Shown: positions 7,856 to 15,187, numbered from the stretch's first letter. The stretch is 21,098 nt of DNA from an uncultured Bacilli bacterium (GCA_934089255.1 CAKOJI010000019.1:1-21098); one strand, 5' to 3'. Numbers and translations: made by a program. The notes: generated by a model from the sequence alone, not told the origin.

Positions 7856-9007
7856 TTATATTTCCTTTCTTTTTGTGATAAAATATATTTCATCATTTAT
7901 CATTTTCATTTTCTTTTTTAATTGTTTATATTCTTTTAATTCAACACACGCATTAGTATGCAAACTAAATTTTGTTCCTAATGGCTCTACTATTTCAAAC
8001 AAGAAAAACATATAATTCAATATTTTTTGAAATATTTCATCATCCATTAAATATTGATAATTTTCATAATAATTGATATATTTCCAATCAATATTTTTTA
8101 ATAAAAATATATCTCTTTTAAATGATATATATTCATTTAAAAGAGCAAATTCCTTTTTTTGATATAATAACTTTACTTGACTTATATTTTTTGTATTTAT
8201 TTTATTTAACATTTTTTTTATTTCATTTATTTTTTTTTTTATTCTACATTTTCTTTTCGTAATTCTATCATTTGATATCAATTTTTTTTCATAATTATAC
8301 AATTCATCATAACGTTTATTGAAATCATCATTGCTTGAAAAAACATAAAAAACATGACTCCATTCTTTATTATTGTTATCTATTTCATATTTTAAATAAT
8401 CAAAAATATTTTCTAAACTATTATTATTTCCATACTGTAAATATATTCTTCTCTTTGTATTTGCAGAATATTTATATATTATTTCACCTGCATTACTATG
8501 TAATTTAACAATCAAATCATTGTCATCCAATATTTTATTAATATAATTAATATTTTCTCTATTTAGTCGTGAAACCAACATAGAATGAACATTTTTTCTT
8601 TTTAATCCAGTTACTGACGAAATAATATAATATATCATTTCCTCATATTTAAAAATATTATTTTTATATTTTTGTGGATAAGCAAGTTGAAAATCTATAT
8701 CACTATTTTTTTTGCAACTACACCTCGCAAAACTTCCTATAAGAAAAGCACATATGTTAAATTGATTCACAACATCAAAACAATTAATTATATCCTGTAT
8801 TACATTTTTAATTATATCACAGTGATAATTAATATTATAAAGATTTTTTTCTTGATTATTTTGTATATAATCTAATTTATTTTTGTATTTTATCTTTAAT
8901 TCATTTATGATTGAATTTATATTATTATAATCATCATCACCAATTTCTATAACTAACATATTCGTTTTCAAACTTTCCAAAAGTTCTTTATTAAAATTTA
9001 ATGCCAT
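7856..9007 (-). CDS. Pol-beta-fold nucleotidyltransferase
   Basis: A 383-residue protein starting at ATG 9007, with GGGAG upstream overlapping the end of the RSH gene. Residues 90-105 hold the hallmark of the pol-beta nucleotidyltransferase superfamily: IGSFARCSCKKNSDIDF, with the G-S pair and metal-binding Asp 103 and 105. Relatives include antibiotic nucleotidyltransferases, GlnD/GlnE-type protein modifiers and MNT toxins or antitoxins. The rest is Lys/Asn/Ile-rich and mostly helical (basic segment KRKCRIKKKINEIKK near 250-265) and matches nothing I can name, so the target is unknown. It follows the RSH gene by only 6 bp and is followed one base later by the synthetase-like gene, so co-expression and functional linkage are likely. 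An 11-base A run (8230-8240) lies within the gene. Homopolymer use is heavier than in the flanking transporter genes. Confidence 0.75.
   Translation of the reverse strand: MALNFNKELLESLKTNMLVIEIGDDDYNNINSIINELKIKYKNKLDYIQNNQEKNLYNINYHCDIIKNVIQDIINCFDVVNQFNICAFLIGSFARCSCKKNSDIDFQLAYPQKYKNNIFKYEEMIYYIISSVTGLKRKNVHSMLVSRLNRENINYINKILDDNDLIVKLHSNAGEIIYKYSANTKRRIYLQYGNNNSLENIFDYLKYEIDNNNKEWSHVFYVFSSNDDFNKRYDELYNYEKKLISNDRITKRKCRIKKKINEIKKMLNKINTKNISQVKLLYQKKEFALLNEYISFKRDIFLLKNIDWKYINYYENYQYLMDDEIFQKILNYMFFLFEIVEPLGTKFSLHTNACVELKEYKQLKKKMKMINDEIYFITKRKEI
8230..8240 (-). repeat. 11-base A homopolymer inside the nucleotidyltransferase gene
   Basis: The plus strand shows eleven T in a row; the coding strand reads ATA AAA AAA AAA ATA. 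The reading frame is intact with eleven A. Runs this long are prone to replication or transcription slippage, which would switch the gene off or give mixed products. Confidence 0.7.
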
Positions 9008-9013
9008 TTTCCA

Positions 9014-10453
9014 TCATCTCCCATTAAATTCCTTTATCTTTCTTTTCGCTAAACTAGTCTGAGTTTTATCTATCCAATCAATTCTAGGACCATATGATAA
9101 TTCATCAGTAACAATTCTAACTCTATCTTTATTTTTTAAAACATAATCCACTGGTACATATTCATCATTAACAAATGCTCCAATCATCGTATTCCCTACA
9201 TCTGTATGTATTTTATATGCAAAATCTATTGTTGTAGATCCTTTTGGTAATTCTATGATGTCACCTTTAGTACTATAAACATATACTTTATCTGCAAATA
9301 ATTCATTTTTTACTTGTGTAACAAACTGTTGATTATCTCCAAATATACTATTTAATTCTACTAACGATTTAAAAAATTGATATTTTTCTTTTAAATCTTT
9401 CTGCATTATATTTCTTGCATTTCCTTTTTCATTATCCCAATATGCTGTTAATCCAAACGATGCTATTTTATCCATATCAAATGTTCTTATTTGGGTTTGT
9501 ACTAATTTATCTTCCGTACCAAATACTGTAGTATGTAAACTTTGATACATATTTGTCTTAGGATTACATACATAATCTTTAAATTTATCATTAATTGGAT
9601 GATACAGTTTATGTATTAATCCTAAACTTAAATAACAACTACTAATACTATCCACCATTATTTTAAGTGCTAACAAATCATGTATATCTGATAATTTTTG
9701 TCCTTCATTTAGTCTCTTATATATTCCATAAATATTTTTTGTTCTAAGTTTTATTTCGTTAGGAATATTATTATCATTTAAAATCATTTTTATATTATAT
9801 AACATATCTTTTAAACAAGACTTACTAGATTCTTCTAATTTTTCTTTTCTTTCTTCTATACTCTTATACATATCAGGTTTTAAATATTTTAAAGATATAT
9901 CTTCTAATTCACTTTTTATTCTATAAGCACCTATTAAATAAGCAAGTGGTATAAATATTTCCATCGTTTCTATAGAATTTTCTTTTTGCTTGAATTCATT
10001 TTTAAATTCTAATGTTCTCATATTATGTAATCTATCTGCAAGTTTAATAATTATTATCCTTACATCATCAGTTATACCTGTAATTATCTTTCTGGTATTA
10101 GCATAATTTTGTTCCTGCTTAGTAGAAAAATTCATTTTAGCAAGTTTTGTAACTCCATCAACTAAATTAGCAATGTCCTGACTAAAATCATGAGAAATAT
10201 CTTCTTTAGTGATACTTGTATCTTCTAAAGTATCATGTAAAAGTCCTGCACATATTGTATTTCTATCAGCATGCATATCAGCAAGTATGTATGCAACATT
10301 TAATGGGTGAGTTATATAAGGTTCTCCGCTTTGCCTATATTGATTTTGATGTAACGTATCAGCATATTCATATGCTTTTTTTACAATGCTAATTTCATCA
10401 GGATTATAAGATTTTAACTTATACAATAAATCTTCTAATTTTATATTATTCAT
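9014..10453 (-). CDS. Short RelA/SpoT homologue: (p)ppGpp hydrolase-synthetase ending after TGS
   Basis: A 479-residue protein with a very strong ribosome-binding site (AGGAGGTG at 10464-10457). The N-terminal HD hydrolase domain keeps its key residues (YITHPLNVA, AGLLHDTLEDT with His73-Asp74, KLADRLHNMRTL). The synthetase domain follows with RTKNIYGIYKRL near 242, DIHDLLALKIMV, KFKDYVCNPKTNMYQSLHTT, and QTQIRTFDMDKIASFGLTAYW. A TGS domain is present (DKVYVYSTKGDIIELPKGS, IDFAYKIHTDVG, about 389-421). The protein ends about 20 residues after TGS, so the helical, zinc-finger and ACT domains of a normal long RSH (about 700 residues or more) are missing. RSH enzymes make and degrade (p)ppGpp, the starvation alarmone. 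It is the first gene of a four-gene operon and sits behind a structured leader with an upstream ORF. It could be the organism's only RSH or an accessory copy; the context favours the latter. Confidence 0.9.
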   Translation of the reverse strand: MNNIKLEDLLYKLKSYNPDEISIVKKAYEYADTLHQNQYRQSGEPYITHPLNVAYILADMHADRNTICAGLLHDTLEDTSITKEDISHDFSQDIANLVDGVTKLAKMNFSTKQEQNYANTRKIITGITDDVRIIIIKLADRLHNMRTLEFKNEFKQKENSIETMEIFIPLAYLIGAYRIKSELEDISLKYLKPDMYKSIEERKEKLEESSKSCLKDMLYNIKMILNDNNIPNEIKLRTKNIYGIYKRLNEGQKLSDIHDLLALKIMVDSISSCYLSLGLIHKLYHPINDKFKDYVCNPKTNMYQSLHTTVFGTEDKLVQTQIRTFDMDKIASFGLTAYWDNEKGNARNIMQKDLKEKYQFFKSLVELNSIFGDNQQFVTQVKNELFADKVYVYSTKGDIIELPKGSTTIDFAYKIHTDVGNTMIGAFVNDEYVPVDYVLKNKDRVRIVTDELSYGPRIDWIDKTQTSLAKRKIKEFNGR

Positions 10454-10470
10454 CTACACCTCCTACATAA

Positions 10471-10531
10471 TATTAAAAGAAAACGTTAATCAGTCATTAA
10501 CCCATAAAGGTTTAAGACCAATTAACGTTTT
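10471..10531 (-). terminator. Intrinsic terminator/attenuator in front of the RSH gene
   Basis: On the minus strand AAAACGTTAAT (10531-10521) pairs perfectly with ATTAACGTTTT (10490-10480). The stem continues inward with U-G, G-U and Watson-Crick pairs (TGGTC with GACTG) and TTAAACC/GGGTTAA around a 5-base loop, giving roughly 20 pairs. TTTTCTTTT (10483-10475) overlaps and follows the stem. It ends about 10 bases before the RSH ribosome-binding site, so it must be prevented from forming for the operon to be expressed. Confidence 0.72.
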
Positions 10532-10610
10532 TAGAGCGCATTAAAAAATTTACAACAAAGTTGCAAAAGCAAGTAAATTTTTTCATTTTTAAAACATTTA
10601 ATTTATTCAT
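10512..10610 (-). CDS. Putative 32-codon leader peptide upstream of RSH
   Basis: An ATG at 10610 opens a frame of 32 codons ending in TAA at 10514-10512. A modest ribosome-binding site (GAAGTGAGTGG) precedes it. The peptide is basic at the start, has a hydrophobic, Phe/Cys-rich middle (KKFTCFCNFVVNFL) and ends MRSKNVNWS. The frame spans the second hairpin of the leader, and its last codons and stop lie inside the 5' arm of the terminator hairpin. A ribosome stalled or terminating there would keep the terminator open. This is how leader peptides of Firmicute antibiotic-responsive attenuators work; that it works so here is an inference. No homologue is recognised. Confidence 0.45.
   Translation of the reverse strand: MNKLNVLKMKKFTCFCNFVVNFLMRSKNVNWS
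10543..10583. repeat. 11-bp perfect inverted repeat (leader hairpin 2)
   Basis: AAAAAATTTAC (10543-10553) pairs with GTAAATTTTTT (10573-10583). TTGC/GCAA can form a small inner stem. It lies inside the leader ORF. It carries a T run on the 3' side of either strand, so it could act as an extra terminator, or as a stem that is opened by translation of the leader ORF. Confidence 0.6.
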
Positions 10611-10625
10611 TACTACCACTCACTT

Positions 10626-10678
10626 CTTTTAAAATATTAAATCTACTCTAACATTTTTTATTTACAATATTTTAAAAG
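10626..10678. repeat. 13-bp perfect inverted repeat (leader hairpin 1)
   Basis: CTTTTAAAATATT (10626-10638) is the exact reverse complement of AATATTTTAAAAG (10666-10678), with a 27-base loop. In the minus-strand transcript its 3' arm ends only a few bases before the ribosome-binding site of the leader ORF, so folding could influence translation of that ORF. Confidence 0.55.
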
Positions 10679-10728
10679 ATGTTTTAAATATATATTTTTG
10701 CGTTCAATTTATCTATATTTCATAAATT

Positions 10729-10756
10729 ATTATATTCTTTCATAATTTTAAACAAA
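10729..10756 (-). promoter_or_regulatory. Candidate promoter of the RSH four-gene operon
   Basis: TATAAT (10734-10729) is preceded by TTGTTT 15 bases upstream (10755-10750), or by TTTGTT with a 16-base spacer. It lies just past the terminator of the C39-like gene. It would give a leader of roughly 270 nt before the RSH start. The -35 match is only partial. Confidence 0.4.
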
Positions 10757-10800
10757 AAATAAAATGTTTTAGACATAAAACGATATATACATCTAAAACA
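10751..10800 (-). terminator. Intrinsic terminator of the Fic / C39-like operon
   Basis: On the minus strand TGTTTTAGA (10800-10792) pairs with TCTAAAACA (10773-10765), followed by TTTTATTTTTTG. The first arm contains the TAG stop codon of the C39-like gene. It separates that gene from the RSH operon leader. Confidence 0.6.
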
Positions 10801-11373
10801 ATTTATCATTAATAACAATAAACCATTTACCAATATCTGTACTCATAAAATCATTTATTTCATTAAAAGACAACAATTTTACATCATTACATAATGGATC
10901 ATAAACTACAAATTTATTATCATACCAATCACTCAAAAGTATTGAATGAAATTCGTCATTTACTTTTCCTGCAAGTATTATTAAATTATTATCAAATAAT
11001 TTTCTTTCAACAGTTGAACATTTATATTAATTCCATTATAAACTTTAGCACCAGATTTAATTGCAATACTTAAAAACTCATTATATTCATTTAATAACAA
11101 ATTAAATATTTCATCATCAAATACATTATTATTTTTAAATAAATTATTTTCTGAATGATATATACTAACAACTAAATTTTTTTTTGATAAGTGATACAAA
11201 ATTGCACTAAATGGTACTCCATCAATATACTTAGATTTATATATACTATATAATCTTCTTTCATCATACCAATTAATTTTATCAATTAAGTTATAATAAT
11301 TTAACGCCATTAACATACAACATATAGTACAAGTATTTCCTCTTTGTTTATAATGTTTTAAATCTTTTCCCAT
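10793..11373 (-). pseudogene. C39-like cysteine peptidase gene with a frameshift
   Basis: The frame starts at ATG 11373 (GAGGTAATT upstream) and encodes YKQRGNTCTICCMLMALNYY, which fits the glutamine and catalytic cysteine region of C39-like (papain-fold) peptidases. The open frame ends at 10981, but the neighbouring frame continues from about 11020 to TAG at 10795-10793. That part encodes the missing second half, including DEFHSILLSDWYDNKFVVYDPL, the His and Asp part of the active site. Adding one A to the short A run at 11021-11023 joins both parts into a protein of about 193 residues. The gene is therefore frameshifted, or made by ribosomal slippage, or misassembled. It follows the Fic gene by 31 bp in the same direction. 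C39-like proteins process leader peptides or cut other proteins; the substrate is unknown. Confidence 0.65.
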
Positions 11374-11404
11374 AATTACCTCAATATATTTTATCTTGAA
11401 TTAA

Positions 11405-12370
11405 TTATAACACTTCCCAATATCCTGTTTTATCTGAGCCTATTCTAACAATAATATCGTTTTCAATCAATATTTTAAAGTTTCTTTTTATAGTTCTAAC
11501 ATTAACATTTAAATTTTTTGCTATTATACTTTGTGTAATATATTTATCATTTATAATTAATTCGATAATTCTATTTTGAATATCATTCATAACAAATTTA
11601 TTATTTTTGATTATCTTATCCAAAGAAGTATTTATTGTTTTTAGCATAAATTTTATAAATTCGTTAGCATTTGAATTAATATGACACCGTTCTATAGAAG
11701 AATAATATTTTTCTTGATTTAAGTATATTTCCTCTTCTATTGGAATAAACTCAAAATTTTTATCATAATTAAATAACATTAAACTCATCCAAAATCTTGC
11801 CATTCTACCATTTCCATCAGTAAATGGATGTATTGCTACAAAATAATAATGAAAAATCGAAGATAATAATATTAGATTTAAGTTACTATTATTAATATAA
11901 TGGAATAAACTTTTCATAAGATTAGGTACTAATATAGAGTTTGGAGCTACATAAACAATTGTATCTTCTTTTTTTATGGCCTCACCATGATTTCTATATC
12001 CACCATTATCATCATCAAAATACTTCATCATAACCTGATGTGCTTTTAAAAAATCGTTTTCATCTTTATAATTTAATGTATTAATAAGATTATAAACTTC
12101 AATTGCATTTTTTACTTCTTGCACTTCATCTCTTTTGCCAAAAACATTTTTATTTTCAGAAATATTTTCTACATCAAAAAGTGATAACGAATTAGCTTCA
12201 ATCGAAAGAGAAGAATGAATCGATCTTACTTTAGACTTTGTAACCATATATTTTCTTTTTTGCTTATCAGTAATATCAATATTACTTAGTTTTAAATCAA
12301 TTTCTTTAAACATATCATTTATTTCATCACTAATATAAAATATTGGTTCTACTTTATCAAATAATTTCAT
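11405..12370 (-). CDS. Fic-domain AMP-transferase with C-terminal winged helix
   Basis: A 321-residue protein. I choose ATG 12370 because the promoter lies at 12396-12424 and would overlap the earlier GTG at 12424. The Fic motif HPFTDGNGRMAR is at about 181-192 with its catalytic His. Near residue 56 SSLSIEANSLSL matches the inhibitory-helix type motif (S/T)xxxE(G/N) loosely, so the enzyme is probably self-inhibited (class II). Residues 260-321 form a winged helix-turn-helix (TQSIIAKNLNVNVRTIKRNFKIL). Such Fic proteins transfer AMP from ATP to a target protein. The winged domain may bind DNA and control the gene itself. It forms a two-gene unit with the C39-like gene, and its promoter carries a tandem 12-bp repeat. 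Confidence 0.88.
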   Translation of the reverse strand: MKLFDKVEPIFYISDEINDMFKEIDLKLSNIDITDKQKRKYMVTKSKVRSIHSSLSIEANSLSLFDVENISENKNVFGKRDEVQEVKNAIEVYNLINTLNYKDENDFLKAHQVMMKYFDDDNGGYRNHGEAIKKEDTIVYVAPNSILVPNLMKSLFHYINNSNLNLILLSSIFHYYFVAIHPFTDGNGRMARFWMSLMLFNYDKNFEFIPIEEEIYLNQEKYYSSIERCHINSNANEFIKFMLKTINTSLDKIIKNNKFVMNDIQNRIIELIINDKYITQSIIAKNLNVNVRTIKRNFKILIENDIIVRIGSDKTGYWEVL

Positions 12371-12395
12371 TTTATACCATTCCCATCTAATTTGG

Positions 12396-12427
12396 ATTAT
12401 ATCAAATGTCACTGTAAATGTCACTGT
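12396..12427 (-). promoter_or_regulatory. Fic promoter containing a tandem 12-bp repeat
   Basis: On the minus strand GTGACA (12424-12419) and a perfect TATAAT (12401-12396) are 17 bases apart. The -35 box and spacer consist of two exact tandem copies of a 12-bp unit (plus strand AAATGTCACTGT at 12404-12415 and 12416-12427). Repeats over the promoter suggest an operator, perhaps bound by the winged helix of Fic. Confidence 0.6.
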
Positions 12428-12442
12428 ATTTTATTGAGTATT

Positions 12443-12721
12443 TCAAACAAATATAACACCAATTATTTTATTTTTTAATAACAAAACATAAGCACTTAAA
12501 TTACTAATACCATTTACAATTAATAAACTTATTCCAGAAAAAGTATAATCTTGAACCAGAGCATTACTAAATGGAAGTACACCAAAATACTTTAACATAC
12601 CATCCATCCCCAAACTCTTACCTGTTGGGTCAATAAGCATATTTAAAGAACCATCTATAGCACCAATTCCTATAAATAAACACAAAAATTCTAATATTCT
12701 TTTAACTCTTTTATATCTCAT
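12443..12721 (-). CDS. Small membrane protein, possibly truncated at its C-terminus
   Basis: A 92-residue protein whose ATG (12721-12719) overlaps the TGA of the 55-codon gene before it, so it is coupled to that gene. Two hydrophobic stretches are clear (ILEFLCLFIGIGAIDGSLNML and ISLLIVNGISNLSAYVLLL). Between them is a polar loop with DPTGKSLGMDGMLKYFG and LPFSNALVQDY. It is the last gene of the TetR/ABC exporter operon and probably works with the exporter in the membrane. The sequence ends soon after a Lys-rich turn (LKNKIIGVIFV), where related proteins, as I recall them, carry two more helices. The stop lies only 16 bp before the Fic promoter repeats. This suggests that the 3' end was lost when neighbouring DNA was inserted or deleted. 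The function is unknown. Confidence 0.65.
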   Translation of the reverse strand: MRYKRVKRILEFLCLFIGIGAIDGSLNMLIDPTGKSLGMDGMLKYFGVLPFSNALVQDYTFSGISLLIVNGISNLSAYVLLLKNKIIGVIFV

Positions 12722-12885
12722 TTCTTCTTTACAATTAAACTCCCACCTGATTCTCCTACAATCATTCCAAGTGATATAAATAGTTCCATTCTAAAATTAA
12801 AACTATATCCCACAATAGCCCCAAGTGCTATACCAAATATTATAAATGGTAAAGCATTCTTTAAAAAACTAACTACATTTAACAC
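12718..12885 (-). CDS. 55-residue small membrane protein of the ABC operon
   Basis: A short gene that begins with GTG (12885-12883). Its first base is also the last base of the permease stop codon (TAGTG), and its TGA overlaps the next ATG. The overlaps at both ends, and GAGAGG about 12 bases upstream, support translation by coupling. The protein has one or two hydrophobic segments with small residues (LPFIIFGIALGAIVGY and ELFISLGMIVGESGGSLI), a glycine-zipper type pattern, and ends in KKK. It is probably a small subunit or modulator of the ABC exporter. No family is recognised. Confidence 0.65.
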   Translation of the reverse strand: MLNVVSFLKNALPFIIFGIALGAIVGYSFNFRMELFISLGMIVGESGGSLIVKKK

Positions 12886-14477
12886 TATACACTCAACCTC
12901 TCATAATCTTTAACACCATATTTATTTAAAATATAATATAAAACACTACACACTATACATAATATACCAACAAATATTGCTAACACAGTATTTAATGATA
13001 AACTATCAACAAATTTAAATAAACCATAAGTAAAACCAACAAAAAATATCATACCAATAAATACTGATATCATAGAACTCATACTTTGTTTAATAACTTC
13101 AGTATCATTACTATAATTTAATTTTGGATACTTTAAATTAACTAACAAACCAACCATACCATTAAATAATATAATAAGTATACTAAACAATAAAACCAAT
13201 ATAAAATATACAAAACTTAATCTAAATCTTATAATAAGAACTATTAAACTAATAATAACAAATGGTATCTCAATAACAATTGCCATTAACAACTTAGAAT
13301 TAAAAATTGTATTTGTTAATATAGGTAAACTCTTAGTAATATTAATAGTCTTACCCTCTAAACTAATACTAGATGATGTTATACTAGTAAAAAACAAACT
13401 AAATAATATAACTACAACAAATACTAAATTTATAGACATACTTCCATTAATACCATATTGACTAAACACACTAGATAATATATCTTTACCCTTAACACAT
13501 AAAAGCACACTGATAATTGCTAAAAGTATTAAACCAAAAGAAGTATTAAACATATAAATAGGACTAGAAAAATATCTCTTTAATTCTTTATTACATAAAC
13601 TAAATATTTTTTTTCTAGATTTATATATAACTTTACCATTACTTTTAACAGAAGTTTCACTAGATTTAAATATAATACTAAAATAATATTTAGAACCTAA
13701 CACTATAAATATAATAAATGGAATAAGACTTACTAATATCATTTTAATAAAAGTTAATATATCAAACTTATTAATTAAACTAACATAAGATCCTATAGGA
13801 TAATATATTTTACTTAACAAATCATTTATACTAGTTGCTTTACTAGCAATATCACTAACAAAACTATCTAAATTCAAACTAAAATAATATACTCCTAAAA
13901 ATATTATAATTGATATTAAAGTCTGTATAATTTTTTTAGATTTAAATCTACTAGATATCATCATAACAATATATCCAAGTACACTAGATACTATTGTAGG
14001 AATAATTGGTACTAATAATATTTCTAATATACTAAGTAATAAAAACGATAAACTTAATCCTTCATGATAAATATATATAATATAACAAGGCAATAAAAAC
14101 ATTAAATTATAAATATATTGAAAAGATATTAATTTAAATATCCTTAAAAATAATATAGTACTTTTTTTAATCGGTAAAGAAAGTAACATATCATTATCTT
14201 TAGATTCAAATAATATTCCTTGTGATTTATATATGCCTTGCATAAAAGTTAAGACTGATACAACAAATAATACAAGTGTTAACAAAACATAAGTCATATG
14301 AACTTCATGTAATGGTTTAGCAATTAACTCAGCATATCCACCAATACTAATTCCAACAATAATAAATAAAAATAAAGGAAAAAATAATTTGTTTTTACTA
14401 TTTTTTTTAGATTTATAATTAAAGAAATTCATATCTTGACTAAATGAAGCTTTTATAAGTGAAAATAATTTTTTCAT
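12885..14477 (-). CDS. ABC exporter membrane subunit (ABC_tran_2 / YhaP-EcsB-like)
   Basis: A 530-residue, very hydrophobic protein with about 12 predicted membrane helices and no ATP-binding site. The start at ATG 14477 overlaps the ATPase gene by 4 bases (ATGA), giving strict coupling. The N-terminal region MKKLFSLIKASFSQDMNFF followed by helices, SKDNDMLLSLPIKKSTILFLR (about 95) and a charged central loop (SRKKIFSLCNKELKRYF, about 290) are typical of putative ABC exporter permeases of Firmicutes, where such charged elements contact the ATPase. It would form the pore of an ABC exporter with the neighbouring ATPase. The substrate cannot be read from the sequence; relatives export drugs, peptides or lipids, or act in stress tolerance. 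Confidence 0.85.
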   Translation of the reverse strand: MKKLFSLIKASFSQDMNFFNYKSKKNSKNKLFFPLFLFIIVGISIGGYAELIAKPLHEVHMTYVLLTLVLFVVSVLTFMQGIYKSQGILFESKDNDMLLSLPIKKSTILFLRIFKLISFQYIYNLMFLLPCYIIYIYHEGLSLSFLLLSILEILLVPIIPTIVSSVLGYIVMMISSRFKSKKIIQTLISIIIFLGVYYFSLNLDSFVSDIASKATSINDLLSKIYYPIGSYVSLINKFDILTFIKMILVSLIPFIIFIVLGSKYYFSIIFKSSETSVKSNGKVIYKSRKKIFSLCNKELKRYFSSPIYMFNTSFGLILLAIISVLLCVKGKDILSSVFSQYGINGSMSINLVFVVVILFSLFFTSITSSSISLEGKTINITKSLPILTNTIFNSKLLMAIVIEIPFVIISLIVLIIRFRLSFVYFILVLLFSILIILFNGMVGLLVNLKYPKLNYSNDTEVIKQSMSSMISVFIGMIFFVGFTYGLFKFVDSLSLNTVLAIFVGILCIVCSVLYYILNKYGVKDYERLSV

Positions 14478-15187
14478 ACTTGATCACCTAACTCAAGGAA
14501 TACTTCTTCTAAAGATTCATCACCTTTAATATCTTTCATTTTACCTATTTTAACAATCTCTCCAGATTTTATAATAGCAACCCTATCACACAACTTCTCT
14601 GCAACATCTAATATATGTGTTGAAAAGAAAATAGTTTTACCTTCCTTAGCCATACTTCTCATTATTTCTTTCATATCAAATACAGCTTTTGGATCTAATC
14701 CAACAAATGGTTCATCCATTATCAACACCTTAGGATCGTGACTTAATGCCGCAATTAAAGCAACCTTCTGTTTCATACCATGCGAATAACTTGATATATC
14801 ATTAGCTAGTTTACCTTCCATTTCAAACATTTTAGCATACTTTTCTACATTTCTTTTTCTAACATCTTCTTTAACATCATACATATCACAAATAAAATTA
14901 ATAAAGTCTACCGCTTTCATATTCTCATATAAATCCGGATTATCTGGAACATACGCAATATCCAATTTACATTCTATTGGATTAGTTTTAATAGATTTTC
15001 CATTAATTAAAATATCCCCACTTTCAAAATCAAGTATTCCTACAATTGACTTTATCATAGTAGTTTTACCAGCACCATTATGCCCTATAAAACCAAATAT
15101 TTCTCCACCATCTACTTTAAAACTAACATCTTTAACTGCCTTTTTTTCACCATTATAAGTTTTACTTACATTTTTTATTTCAATCAT
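14474..15187 (-). CDS. ABC transporter ATP-binding subunit
   Basis: A 237-residue ATPase starting at ATG 15187 behind AAGGAGAG, overlapping the TetR gene by 8 bases. Walker A is GHNGAGKTT (35-43), the signature SYSHGMKQK (133-141), Walker B VLIMDEPFVGLD (154-165), and the switch His lies in FFSTHILDVAEKLCDR. The usual Q-loop glutamine region reads AYVPDNPDLYENM, as in the exporter ATPases that pair with ABC_tran_2 permeases. It binds and hydrolyses ATP at the inner face of the membrane to drive the permease encoded next to it. Its place directly after the regulator gene suggests substrate-induced expression. Confidence 0.93.
   Translation of the reverse strand: MIEIKNVSKTYNGEKKAVKDVSFKVDGGEIFGFIGHNGAGKTTMIKSIVGILDFESGDILINGKSIKTNPIECKLDIAYVPDNPDLYENMKAVDFINFICDMYDVKEDVRKRNVEKYAKMFEMEGKLANDISSYSHGMKQKVALIAALSHDPKVLIMDEPFVGLDPKAVFDMKEIMRSMAKEGKTIFFSTHILDVAEKLCDRVAIIKSGEIVKIGKMKDIKGDESLEEVFLELGDQV

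Noticed and set aside
10454..10750. T-box or other known riboswitch in the RSH leader
   Set aside because: No T-box core sequence (AGGGTGGNACCGCG-like) or other riboswitch consensus is seen. The hairpins plus upstream ORF fit translation-coupled attenuation better.
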